A DNA stretch of 6,733 bases, from assembly GCA_028291285.1 (NCBI GenBank), contig JAQGIJ010000350.1, positions 1 to 6,733 on the forward strand. Direction: 5' to 3'. Positions 1 through 6,671 of the stretch are shown piece by piece (within the stretch, counting starts at the first letter, position 1; each line of letters starts with the position of its first letter). This DNA is from Phenylobacterium sp. (GTDB lineage: Bacteria; Pseudomonadota; Alphaproteobacteria; Caulobacterales; Caulobacteraceae). The notes under the pieces were generated by a model that was not told where the DNA came from, ran no database searches, and saw nothing but the letters and a program-made list of their open reading frames with translations. The position numbers and the translations under genes are program-made.

Positions 1-483
1 ATGGTGGTCGACGCCCTGCCGTTTTACGCCCTGGTGATCCTGGGGCCGCAGGCCACCGTCGACCGCGTCCGGCCGATGGCCGCCATGATGCGCGATTCCA
101 GCAAGACCATGGCCGACGACGCCTATCGCGCGCTGATGAAGCCGCAACTGGCCCGCATGGCCGTCTCCGACGCCAGCCGCGCGACCATCCTGGACTGGTC
201 GATGGCCAGCGACCGCGGCGTGGTGGGGCGCGCGCTCTACGACGACCTCACGCTCGACCTGCGGCCCGGCCTCGCGGACATCCACACGCCGATCACCCTG
301 CTCTATCCGGACGACGTGCCGGTGGGCGCGCATGCGGGCGCGGTCGACCCGCTCTATCAAGCCGCCTTCGCGCCGGCCAAGACGATCGCGCTGAAGCGGA
401 TCGACGCCTCGGCCCACTTCATCATGCTCGACCAGCCGCAGGCCTTCGCCGAGGCGCTCGACGCCTTCCTCGCCCAGCCCTGA
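1..483 (+). CDS. alpha/beta-hydrolase fold protein, C-terminal part (5' end outside window)
   Basis: This is the C-terminal 160 residues or so of a probable alpha/beta hydrolase; substrate unknown. The visible part opens with MVVDALPFYA, which resembles the strand just after the nucleophile elbow in this fold (a 'vvDalPF' segment). The ATG at base 1 is therefore probably an internal methionine, and the Ser-containing GxSxG half lies upstream of the window. A variable helical cap region follows (about residues 20-90). Next comes the strand ITLLYPDD (98-105), where D104 or D105 could be the catalytic acid, and the C-terminal SAHFIMLDQP (137-146), whose H139 is in the usual place for the catalytic His. 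The ending (PQAFAEALDAFL) is the typical last helix. No signal peptide can be assessed. The gene ends 50 bp before uvrC on the same strand. Fold assignment is fairly confident; the specific enzyme is not. Confidence 0.75.
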   Translation: MVVDALPFYALVILGPQATVDRVRPMAAMMRDSSKTMADDAYRALMKPQLARMAVSDASRATILDWSMASDRGVVGRALYDDLTLDLRPGLADIHTPITLLYPDDVPVGAHAGAVDPLYQAAFAPAKTIALKRIDASAHFIMLDQPQAFAEALDAFLAQP

Positions 484-519
484 GACGTCCCTGACGCATC
501 GCGCGCCGGGGCGAAGCGT

Positions 520-527
520 CCTATATC
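520..527 (+). promoter_or_regulatory. candidate -10 box giving a leaderless uvrC transcript
   Basis: CCTATATC matches the Caulobacter-type -10 consensus GCTANAWC at seven of eight positions. It ends 6 nt before the uvrC ATG, so transcription would begin at or next to the A of the start codon. No good TTGAC-like -35 is seen at the right distance; CTGACG at 491-496 is about 25 nt upstream, which is too far. Moderate to low confidence. Confidence 0.4.
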
Positions 528-533
528 TGCGCC

Positions 534-2399
534 ATGCTCGATGTTCCCGCGGACGCGCCCCTGAAGGGCGCCGCGCTGATCAAGGACGAGGTCAGGCGGC
601 TGCCCGACAAGCCGGGCGTCTACCGCATGATCGGCGAAGACGGCGAGGTGCTCTACGTCGGCAAGGCGCGCAGCCTGAAGAAGCGCGTCATCCAGTACGC
701 CCAGGGCCGCTTCCATACCCAGCGCATCGCCCACATGGTCGACCTGACGCGGTCGATGGAGTTCGTCACCACCCGCACCGAGACCGACGCCCTGCTGCTC
801 GAGATCAACCTGATCAAGCAGCTGAAGCCCAGGTTCAACGTGCTGCTGCGCGACGACAAGAGCTTCCCGGAGATCCTGATCCGGCGCGACCACGCCGCGC
901 CGCAGCTGAAGAAGCACCGCGGCGCCCACTCGATCCCGGGCGACTACTACGGCCCCTTCGCCTCGGCCTGGGCGGTGAACCGCACGCTGAACACCCTGCA
1001 GAAGGCCTTCCTGCTCAGGTCCTGCACCGACAGCGTCTACGAGACCCGCTCGCGGCCCTGCATGCTGCACCAGATCCGCCGTTGCTCGGCGCCCTGCACG
1101 GGGCTGGTCAGCCTCACGGACTACCAGGGCCTCGTCGACCAGGCGGAGCTCTTCCTGCGCGGTAAGAGCCGCGCGGTGATGGGCCAGATGAGCCACGAGA
1201 TGCAGGCCGCCGCGGACGACCTGGAGTTCGAGCGCGCCGCGCGCCTGCGCGACCGCATCCGGGCGCTGGCCTCCATCGCCCAGGAGACGCAGGTCAATCC
1301 GGAGACGGTGGACGAGGCCGACGTCTTCGCCCTGTTCGCCGAGGGCGGCCAGGCCTGCGTGCAGGTGTTCTTCTTCCGCGCCGGCCAGAACTGGGGCAAC
1401 CGCGCCTACTTCCCGCGGGTCGACAAGTCCGACGAGGATCCCGAGGTCATGGCGGCCTTCCTCGGCCAATTCTACGAGGACAAGCCGATCCCCAAGCTGA
1501 TCCTGGTCAATGTCGAGCCCTCGGAGAAGGCGCTGCTCTCAGAGGCCTTCGCCCTGAAGGGCGGCCGCAAGGTGGAGATCGTGAAGCCGCAGCGGGGCGA
1601 GAAGCGCCAGCTGGTGGACCACGCCCTGATCAACGCCCGCGAGGCCCTGGGCCGCAAGATGGCCGAGAGCTCGGCCCAGTCGAAGCTGCTCGCCGGCGTC
1701 TGCGAGGCCTTCGGCCTGGAGGGCCAGCCGGAACGCATCGAGGTCTACGACAACAGCCACATCATGGGCACGAACGCGGTCGGCGGGATGATCGTCGCCG
1801 GTCCCGACGGCTTCCAGAAGAACCAGTACCGGAAGTTCAACATCCGCTCCACCGAGCTCACCCCGGGCGACGACTACGGCATGATGCGCGAGGTGCTGCG
1901 CCGACGCTTCTCCCGCCTGGTGAAGGAGGAAGAGGAGGGGGAGGGCGCCGTCCGCCCCGACCTAGTGCTGATCGACGGCGGCGCGGGCCAGCTCGCGGCG
2001 GCCATGGAGATCATGGCCGACCTCGGCGTCGACGACATTCCCGTGGTGGGGGTGGCCAAGGGGCCGGACCGCGACGCCGGCCTGGAGCGGTTCTTCATGC
2101 CGGGCAAGGCACCCTTCATGCTCGAGCCGAAGTCGCCGGTGCTCTATTACCTGCAGCGCCTGCGCGACGAGGCCCACCGCTTCGCCATCGGCAGCCACCG
2201 CACGCGCCGCTCCATGGACCTGAAGAAGAACCCGCTCGACGAGATCGAGGGCGTGGGCCCGTCCCGCAAGCGCGCCCTGCTGCACGCCTTCGGCTCGGCC
2301 CGCGGCGTCAGCCGCGCCTCCGCCGACGACCTCGCCAAGATCGAAGGCGTCAGCGAAGCCCTGGCCGAGCGGATCTACAACTTCTTCCGCAAGGCTTGA
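534..2399 (+). CDS. uvrC: UvrABC system protein C (excinuclease ABC subunit C)
   Basis: UvrC makes the 3' and 5' incisions beside a DNA lesion after loading by UvrA/UvrB in cytoplasmic nucleotide excision repair. At 621 residues it is of normal length. An N-terminal GIY-YIG nuclease domain shows PGVY (27-30), LYVGK (40-44) and the metal-binding Glu E90 in [10 protein letters not shown]164, C176, C184 and C188 have exactly the spacing of the E. coli UvrC Fe-S cysteines. A UVR motif that contacts UvrB lies near 212-247 ([16 protein letters not shown]). The RNase H-like nuclease domain carries D406 in YDNSH, D481 in LIDGGAGQL and H548 in RDEAHRF, the expected catalytic set. Tandem helix-hairpin-helix DNA-binding motifs (about 567-619, IEGVG and IEGVS) close the protein. 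An acidic stretch, KEEEEGEG (464-471), is a variable loop. The ATG at 534 is preferred for its natural N-terminus, although no Shine-Dalgarno precedes it. All key residues appear intact. Confidence 0.98.
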   Translation: MLDVPADAPLKGAALIKDEVRRLPDKPGVYRMIGEDGEVLYVGKARSLKKRVIQYAQGRFHTQRIAHMVDLTRSMEFVTTRTETDALLLEINLIKQLKPRFNVLLRDDKSFPEILIRRDHAAPQLKKHRGAHSIPGDYYGPFASAWAVNRTLNTLQKAFLLRSCTDSVYETRSRPCMLHQIRRCSAPCTGLVSLTDYQGLVDQAELFLRGKSRAVMGQMSHEMQAAADDLEFERAARLRDRIRALASIAQETQVNPETVDEADVFALFAEGGQACVQVFFFRAGQNWGNRAYFPRVDKSDEDPEVMAAFLGQFYEDKPIPKLILVNVEPSEKALLSEAFALKGGRKVEIVKPQRGEKRQLVDHALINAREALGRKMAESSAQSKLLAGVCEAFGLEGQPERIEVYDNSHIMGTNAVGGMIVAGPDGFQKNQYRKFNIRSTELTPGDDYGMMREVLRRRFSRLVKEEEEGEGAVRPDLVLIDGGAGQLAAAMEIMADLGVDDIPVVGVAKGPDRDAGLERFFMPGKAPFMLEPKSPVLYYLQRLRDEAHRFAIGSHRTRRSMDLKKNPLDEIEGVGPSRKRALLHAFGSARGVSRASADDLAKIEGVSEALAERIYNFFRKA

Positions 2400-2530
2400 G
2401 CCGGGCGCTGCGCCGCGGAAGCAAGGCGAGAAGGGCGGGGACGCTGCGCGGCTCGCGGCGCATTACTCTGCGTCGGCGATGTCGGCCGGTCGCGGCCTGG
2501 TGCGTCCTTGGGCAAGACCCCACAAGCGAC

Positions 2531-2535
2531 AGGAG
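2531..2535 (+). promoter_or_regulatory. ribosome binding site deciding the YCII start
   Basis: AGGAG lies 7 nt before the ATG at 2543. It fixes this start over the longer open frame that runs back to 2396, whose extra residues are Arg-rich with no family resemblance. Confidence 0.8.
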
Positions 2536-2542
2536 ATTCGAG

Positions 2543-2968
2543 ATGCGGTTCATGATCCTGGTGAAGGCCAGCCCCGAGTCCGAAGCCGGCGCCATGCCCG
2601 CCTCGGAGATGATCGAGGCGATGGACCGGTACAACGACCAGTTGATCGCCGCCGGCGTCATGCTCGATGGCGGGGGGCTGCAGCCCAGCTCCAAGGGCGC
2701 GCGCGTGAGCTTCGGCAGCGGCAAGCCGCTGGTGACCGACGGTCCGTTCACGGAGACCAAGGAGCTTCTGGGCGGCTACTGGATCTGGCAGTGCCGGGAT
2801 CTCGCCGAGGCAGTCGCCTGGCTCGAGAAGGCGCCCTTCCAGGAAGGCACGCTGGAGATCCGTCCGTTCTTCGAGCCGGAAGCCTTCGAGGGCATCGCCT
2901 CGGAGGAGATCATCGAAAAGGAGAAGGGCTGGCGCGAGGAGCAGGCCCGGCGGGCGCCTACGGCCTGA
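2543..2968 (+). CDS. YCII-related / DGPF-domain protein
   Basis: A 141-residue protein of the YCII-like alpha/beta-barrel superfamily, in the DGPF branch. The sequence opens with MRFMILVKA, a typical first strand. It contains the diagnostic TDGPFTETKELLGGYW segment (DGPF at 66-69) and a later LEIRPFF strand (104-110). The fold usually forms small dimeric proteins; the biochemical function of the DGPF branch is not established. Members are often encoded next to ECF sigma factors (ECF42 type), but no sigma factor lies beside this one. The charged C-terminal tail (about 118-141, rich in E, K and R) extends past the core domain. No signal peptide or membrane segment is present, so it is likely cytosolic. 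The gene follows uvrC by 143 bp and could be cotranscribed or have its own promoter. Its 3' end overlaps the convergent TPR gene by 11 bp. The family call is firm; a cellular role cannot be given. Confidence 0.93.
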   Translation: MRFMILVKASPESEAGAMPASEMIEAMDRYNDQLIAAGVMLDGGGLQPSSKGARVSFGSGKPLVTDGPFTETKELLGGYWIWQCRDLAEAVAWLEKAPFQEGTLEIRPFFEPEAFEGIASEEIIEKEKGWREEQARRAPTA

Positions 2969-4505
2969 CACCGTAGCGGGCGAAGTTCTCGGCGATCTTC
3001 GGGTCAAGAGCTGCGGCCTGGGTCAGGTCGGCGTCCCCGCGCTCGGCGCGGCCTAGCCGCCGCTGGGCCAGGCCGCGGCCGAAGAGCGCGCTGGCCATCT
3101 TCGGGCGCAGCTTCAGGGCGGCCTGGTAGTCGGTCATGGCCAGCGCCGTCTCGCCGCGGCGCAGCCGGATCAGGGCGCGGGTGTCGTAGGCCTCGGGGAG
3201 GTCCGCCTTGAACGCGATCGCCCGGTCGCAGTCGGCGAGCGCGGACTCCAGGTCGCCGCCCGACAGCGCCCGGACCCAGGCGCGGGCGGTGAGCGCCTCG
3301 GGCGAGCCGGGCGCGCGGCGCACCGCCTCCTCGGCGTCGGCCAGCGCGCGGTCGGACGCCCCCTGCGCCTCATAGGCGATGGTCCGCCGCAGCCGGGCGT
3401 TGAGGTCGTCCGGATGCTGGGCGAGCAGCAGGCTGAGGTCCTCCACGGCCCCGGCGTCGTCGCCGAGCTCCAGGCGCGCGCGGCCGCGGCCGGCCAGCGC
3501 CAGGTCGTAGCCGGGCCGCAGCGCCAGCGCCTGGTCGAAGTCCGCCCGGGCGGCGATCAGCGCTCCGCGGCTCAGCTGGGTGTCGCCGCGGTTGTTGTAA
3601 GCCCCTGCGTCCTGCGGATCGCCGGCGATCGCCTCGCCATAGCTCGCCACCGCGGCGTCGAGCTCGCCGCGCGCGGCCTGCAGATAGGCCAGGTTGAAGC
3701 GGGCCCGCGGGTCAGAGGGCGCGGCGCGGCTCACGGCGGCATAGTCCGCCGCCGCCCCCCTCAGGTCGCCCGATCTGGTGCGCACCCAGGCCCGTCCGGC
3801 CAGCGCTTCGGCGAAGCTCGGATCGGCCCGCAGCGCCGCGTCGTAGTCGGCGCGGGCCCGGGCCAGGTCGCCCCGGCCGGCGAAGACCGCCGCCCGGTGC
3901 GTCAGCGCCGGGGCGTGGTCCGGCTGCAGCCGCAGCGCGCCGGCGAAGTCGGCGAGCGCGCGCTCCGCATCCCCCTGCCGCGCGAAGGCCACGGCGCGGC
4001 GGTCGAGCAGGTCGGCGGAGGCGGGCGCGAGCCCCACGGCGCGGTCGTAGTCGGCCAGCGCGCCGGCCGCGTCACCCAGCGCCGAGCGCGCCGCCGCCCG
4101 ACCCAGCCAGCCGTCCACCGCGGCGGGCTTCAGCCGGATGGCCTCGGCGTAGTCGGTGGCGGCCTCGGCGTAGGCGGCCCTGGCGTAATGCACCGCGCCG
4201 CGGCCGGCGAACGCCTCCGAGAAGCCCGGATCCAGCCGCGCGGCCGCGTCATAGTCCGCCATCGCCCGGTCGAGCGCGCCCTGGTCCTGCAGGACCACGC
4301 CTCGGTTGAAGTAGGCGACCGCCAGGTGCTGCGGGATCTCCAGCCGGCTGTCGATCACCCCGCTGCAGCCGGCGACCTGGGCCTGGGGACCGGAGCGGTC
4401 GTCGCCGATGCAGGCGTGCCAGGCGGCCAGCAGCGGCTCGGCGCAGACCGGAGCCGCAGCGAACAAGGTGGTGAAGAGGGCAGCGCCAAGAACGGCTACG
4501 CGCAC
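2958..4505 (-). CDS. exported TPR-repeat protein (about 13 TPRs)
   Basis: A 515-residue protein with a signal peptide followed almost entirely by TPRs. I chose the GTG at 4505 because GGAG lies 7 nt upstream and it begins directly at a classic signal peptide (VRVAVLGAALFTTLFAAAPVCA, residues 1-22, likely cut at VCA/EP). The ATG at 4604 would add 33 Arg-rich residues ahead of it. A short mature N-terminal segment with C32 and C47 (HACIGDD...VAGCSGVI) resembles the paired-cysteine lead seen in other alphaproteobacterial TPR proteins and could form a disulfide. From about residue 61, thirteen 34-residue repeats run without a gap to about 503. They show the expected pattern (A/G at position 8, A at 20, P near 32, as in RALADYDRAV...AP). 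Repeat 11 has one extra residue (LSGGDLESA). A 12-residue tail ends the protein. TPR solenoids bind partner proteins; no enzymatic domain is seen. It is divergent from the PBP gene, so a periplasmic scaffold role is possible. Partner and function unknown. Confidence 0.9.
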   Translation of the reverse strand: MRVAVLGAALFTTLFAAAPVCAEPLLAAWHACIGDDRSGPQAQVAGCSGVIDSRLEIPQHLAVAYFNRGVVLQDQGALDRAMADYDAAARLDPGFSEAFAGRGAVHYARAAYAEAATDYAEAIRLKPAAVDGWLGRAAARSALGDAAGALADYDRAVGLAPASADLLDRRAVAFARQGDAERALADFAGALRLQPDHAPALTHRAAVFAGRGDLARARADYDAALRADPSFAEALAGRAWVRTRSGDLRGAAADYAAVSRAAPSDPRARFNLAYLQAARGELDAAVASYGEAIAGDPQDAGAYNNRGDTQLSRGALIAARADFDQALALRPGYDLALAGRGRARLELGDDAGAVEDLSLLLAQHPDDLNARLRRTIAYEAQGASDRALADAEEAVRRAPGSPEALTARAWVRALSGGDLESALADCDRAIAFKADLPEAYDTRALIRLRRGETALAMTDYQAALKLRPKMASALFGRGLAQRRLGRAERGDADLTQAAALDPKIAENFARYGVRP

Positions 4506-4512
4506 GCGACGT

Positions 4513-4516
4513 CTCC
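4513..4516 (-). promoter_or_regulatory. ribosome binding site supporting the TPR GTG start
   Basis: Read on the minus strand, GGAG stands 7 nt before the GTG at 4505. It supports the short form of the TPR protein, which starts directly at its signal peptide. Confidence 0.6.
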
Positions 4517-4603
4517 ATCGATACGGAGCCCACCCGTCCTCAGGTTGAACCGCGCGAAGCCCGGCGCGCAACTGTTTCGGCGCCCCAGCGACGCGGGAAC
4601 GCA

Positions 4604-4632
4604 TTTCCGCGGGCCGCGCACTCCCCTATGTT
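4604..4632 (+). promoter_or_regulatory. weak candidate promoter for the PBP gene
   Basis: TTTCCG (4604-4609) and TATGTT (4627-4632) are spaced by exactly 17 nt and match the sigma-70-type hexamers at about 3 and 4 of 6 positions. The start of transcription would lie near 4639, about 33 nt before the PBP ATG. The matches are weak and may be chance. Confidence 0.25.
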
Positions 4633-4671
4633 GCCCGGCGAGGGACGCTATCGACGGGTGCGGTTGGCGAG

Positions 4672-6621
4672 ATGGACGACGTGGGCGGTCCTGCACGCAA
4701 GCCGAACTGGAGCTACGGCTACGACGGCGTCGACTCCGCCGGGCGCGCTGGCGCGCCAGCGCCCGGGCCGCGGGACGAAGCCCCCCCGCCGCGCCGGCGC
4801 CGCTTCTGGACCTTCAGGCGGATCGTCACCAGCCTCTTCGTCCTCGCCGCCACCCTGGTGCTGCTGGTCGCCTGGCTGAGCTGGCGGCTGCCGGTCTCGC
4901 GCGCGCTGGATCCGTTGCCGAGCCCGGCCCTGGTGCTGGTCAGCGCCGACGGCCATCCGTTCGCCCGCCGGGGCGCGGTCAAGGACCGGCCGGTGGAGGT
5001 GGCGCAGCTTCCGCCGCAGGTCCCCGCCGCCTTCGTCGCCATCGAGGATCGGCGCTTCTACCGCCACTTCGGCGTCGACCTGATCGGCGTCGGCCGGGCC
5101 CTGGTCACGGACATCAGGCAGCGCCGCTTCGTGCAGGGCGGCAGCACCATCACCCAGCAGCTGGCGAAGACCGCCTTCCTGACCCCGGAGCGGACGCTGC
5201 GGCGCAAGGCGCAGGAGGTGTTCGTGGCGCTCTGGCTGGAGCTGCGGCTGACCAAGAAGGAGATTCTCTCCCGCTACCTCTCCAGCGTCTATTTCGGCGA
5301 CGGCGTGTTCGGCCTGCGCGCCGCGGCCCAGCACTATTTCGGCAAGCCGCCCGAGCAGCTCAGCGCCGGCGAGGCGGCGCTGCTGGCCGGCCTCGTCAAG
5401 GCGCCGTCGGCGCTCAATCCGATCCAGCATGCCGACGCGGCCCTGGCGCGCCAGCGGCTGGTGCTCGCCGCCATGGTGGACACCAAGCAGATCACGCCCG
5501 ACCAGGCGCTCAGGGCCCGGCGGGTGCGCATCCACCCGCCCGAGCCCCTGCCGGTGGGCGGTTATTTCGCAGATTGGGCCGCGCCCCAGGTGAAGCAGAC
5601 GCTGGACGTCCAGTACGGCGAGGTCCGCGTGCGCACCACGCTCGACTCCCGCCTGCAGCGCCGCGCCGAGCGCGCGGTGCGCGCCTGGCTCGACGGTCCC
5701 GGCCGGCGGCAGGGCGCGAGCGAGGCGGCGCTGGTGGCGATGCGCCCGGACGGCGCCGTCGTCGCCATGGTCGGCGGGCGCGACTATGGCCGCAGCCAGT
5801 TCAATCGCGCGGTGCAGGCGAAGCGCCAGCCGGGCTCGGCCTTCAAGCTCTTCGTCTACCTCGCGGCGCTGCGTGACGGGGCCCGGCCGGACAGCCTGGT
5901 CTCCGAAGCCCCGATCACCGTCGGCGGCTGGCGGCCGCGCAACTTCGAGCGCAGCTCCGGCGGCGAGCTCACCCTTCGTGACGCCTTCGCCCAGTCCAGC
6001 AACATCGCCGCCGTGCGCCTGACCCAGGACGTCGGCCGCGAGCGCGTGGCGCAGGCGGCCCAGGACCTCGGCGTCACCAGCCCGCTGGTGCGCGACGCCA
6101 CCCTGCCGCTCGGCACCTCGGAGATGACGCTGCTCGAGCTCACCTCCGCCTACGCCGCCGTCGCCTCCGGCCACACGCCGGTGCGCCCGATGGCCCTGCA
6201 GGACGACGAGGCGCCGCCGCCCGCCACCGAGCCGCTGCGCGCCGACACCCGCGCGGGCCTGCTCGACCTGATGGGCGCGGCCGTGCAGACCGGCACCGCG
6301 CGGGCCGCCCGGCTCGACCAGCCGGTGTTCGGCAAGACCGGCACCACCCAGGAGCACCGCGACGCCGTCTTCGTGGGCTTCACCGGCGACATCATCGTCG
6401 GCGTCTGGGTGGGCAACGACGATCACTCGCCGATGAAGGGCGTCACCGGCGGCGGGCTGCCGGCGCAGATCTGGCGCGACTTCGTGGGCGGCGCCCTGCA
6501 GGCCGGACTGGTGGAGCGCGTGCGGCCGCCCCCGCCACCTCCGCCGGAGCCGGCGGAGCCCGTCGCGCACGGCGTCGAAGGCTTCCTGCGCCGCGCCTGG
6601 GACGGACTCTTCGGCCACTGA
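4672..6621 (+). CDS. class A penicillin-binding protein (bifunctional transglycosylase/transpeptidase)
   Basis: This enzyme polymerises lipid II into glycan strands and cross-links stem peptides outside the inner membrane. A cytosolic Pro/Arg-rich tail (1-50) precedes one membrane segment (about 51-70). The GT51 domain (about 95-290) shows EDRRFYRHFG (catalytic E125), GGSTITQQLAK (156-166), RRKAQE (177-182, second Glu E182) and KKEILSRYLSSVYFG (195-209). In this last motif the usual ILExYLN reads ILSRYLS, so Glu and Asn are both Ser. The transpeptidase domain (about 350-605) has the nucleophile S389 in PGSAFK, S442-S443-N444 as SxN, and K555-TGTT. At 649 residues it is short for a PBP1A: there is no room for the extra domain found between GT and TP in E. 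coli PBP1A. Seven consecutive prolines (619-625) lead to a short final helix. The Shine-Dalgarno is weak (GGTTGG, 4662-4667). It is divergent from the exported TPR gene and 50 bp ahead of pgsA. Which Caulobacter-type paralogue it corresponds to cannot be said. Confidence 0.96.
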   Translation: MDDVGGPARKPNWSYGYDGVDSAGRAGAPAPGPRDEAPPPRRRRFWTFRRIVTSLFVLAATLVLLVAWLSWRLPVSRALDPLPSPALVLVSADGHPFARRGAVKDRPVEVAQLPPQVPAAFVAIEDRRFYRHFGVDLIGVGRALVTDIRQRRFVQGGSTITQQLAKTAFLTPERTLRRKAQEVFVALWLELRLTKKEILSRYLSSVYFGDGVFGLRAAAQHYFGKPPEQLSAGEAALLAGLVKAPSALNPIQHADAALARQRLVLAAMVDTKQITPDQALRARRVRIHPPEPLPVGGYFADWAAPQVKQTLDVQYGEVRVRTTLDSRLQRRAERAVRAWLDGPGRRQGASEAALVAMRPDGAVVAMVGGRDYGRSQFNRAVQAKRQPGSAFKLFVYLAALRDGARPDSLVSEAPITVGGWRPRNFERSSGGELTLRDAFAQSSNIAAVRLTQDVGRERVAQAAQDLGVTSPLVRDATLPLGTSEMTLLELTSAYAAVASGHTPVRPMALQDDEAPPPATEPLRADTRAGLLDLMGAAVQTGTARAARLDQPVFGKTGTTQEHRDAVFVGFTGDIIVGVWVGNDDHSPMKGVTGGGLPAQIWRDFVGGALQAGLVERVRPPPPPPPEPAEPVAHGVEGFLRRAWDGLFGH

Positions 6622-6638
6622 CCTGGCGTCTGTGCGTT

Positions 6639-6650
6639 GACGGGCCCGTC
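6639..6650. repeat. perfect 12-bp palindrome upstream of pgsA
   Basis: GACGGGCCCGTC is a perfect, gapless inverted repeat 21 nt before the pgsA ATG and 17 nt after the PBP stop. It has no loop and no T-tract, so it is not an intrinsic terminator. It could be a dimeric operator half-site pair or chance in GC-rich DNA. Confidence 0.4.
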
Positions 6651-6658
6651 CAGCTTGC

Positions 6659-6663
6659 GAAGG
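6659..6663 (+). promoter_or_regulatory. ribosome binding site of pgsA
   Basis: GAAGG lies 8 nt before the ATG at 6672 and supports that start. Confidence 0.65.
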
Positions 6664-6671
6664 TGCGCGCC

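Larger units (their letters stand above)
4506..4671. promoter_or_regulatory. divergent intergenic region between TPR and PBP genes
   Basis: These 166 bp separate the preferred GTG start of the TPR gene (4505, -) from the PBP start (4672, +), so promoters for both genes should lie here. The region shrinks to 67 bp if the TPR gene used the ATG at 4604. No strong operator-like inverted repeat or LexA-type GTTC-N7-GTTC site was seen. Confidence 0.55.

Noticed and set aside
357..1469. 370-residue minus-strand open frame opposite uvrC
   Set aside because: uvrC is intact with all catalytic residues on the other strand. The antisense translation has no recognisable family and no supporting ribosome binding site.
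2404..2497. Short hairpins GGCG-CTG-CGCC (2404-2414) and GGCCG-GTCG-CGGCC (2484-2497) as uvrC terminators
   Set aside because: Stems are only 4-5 bp and neither is followed by a T-run. Such hairpins are expected by chance at this GC content.
2396..2542. Upstream in-frame extension of the YCII gene overlapping the uvrC stop
   Set aside because: The extra residues are Arg-rich with no family resemblance. The ATG at 2543 has a good AGGAG and begins exactly at the family's first strand.
2375..3007. Minus-strand open frame across the uvrC-YCII gap
   Set aside because: It covers the YCII gene antisense, has an Arg/Pro/Leu-rich composition and overlaps two real 3' ends.
3000..4320. Periodic 102-bp pattern as a DNA tandem repeat or CRISPR-like array
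   Set aside because: The period is the 34-residue TPR unit. Repeats are similar only as protein and diverged in DNA, and no identical direct repeats with spacers are present.
3414..5876. 820-residue open frame on the plus strand across the TPR gene and into the PBP gene
   Set aside because: It overlaps two well-supported genes in other frames, and its translation is low-complexity Arg/Gly/Ala with no domain. It is a GC-driven shadow.
4648..6618. 656-residue open frame on the minus strand, opposite the PBP gene
   Set aside because: Its frame stays open because of high-GC codon bias on the opposite strand. Its translation is Ala/Gly/Arg/His-rich without recognisable motifs, while the + strand carries a complete set of PBP motifs.
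6637..6642. TTGACG as a -35 box for pgsA
   Set aside because: No -10-like sequence lies 16-18 nt downstream; that position is occupied by the GAAGG ribosome binding site.
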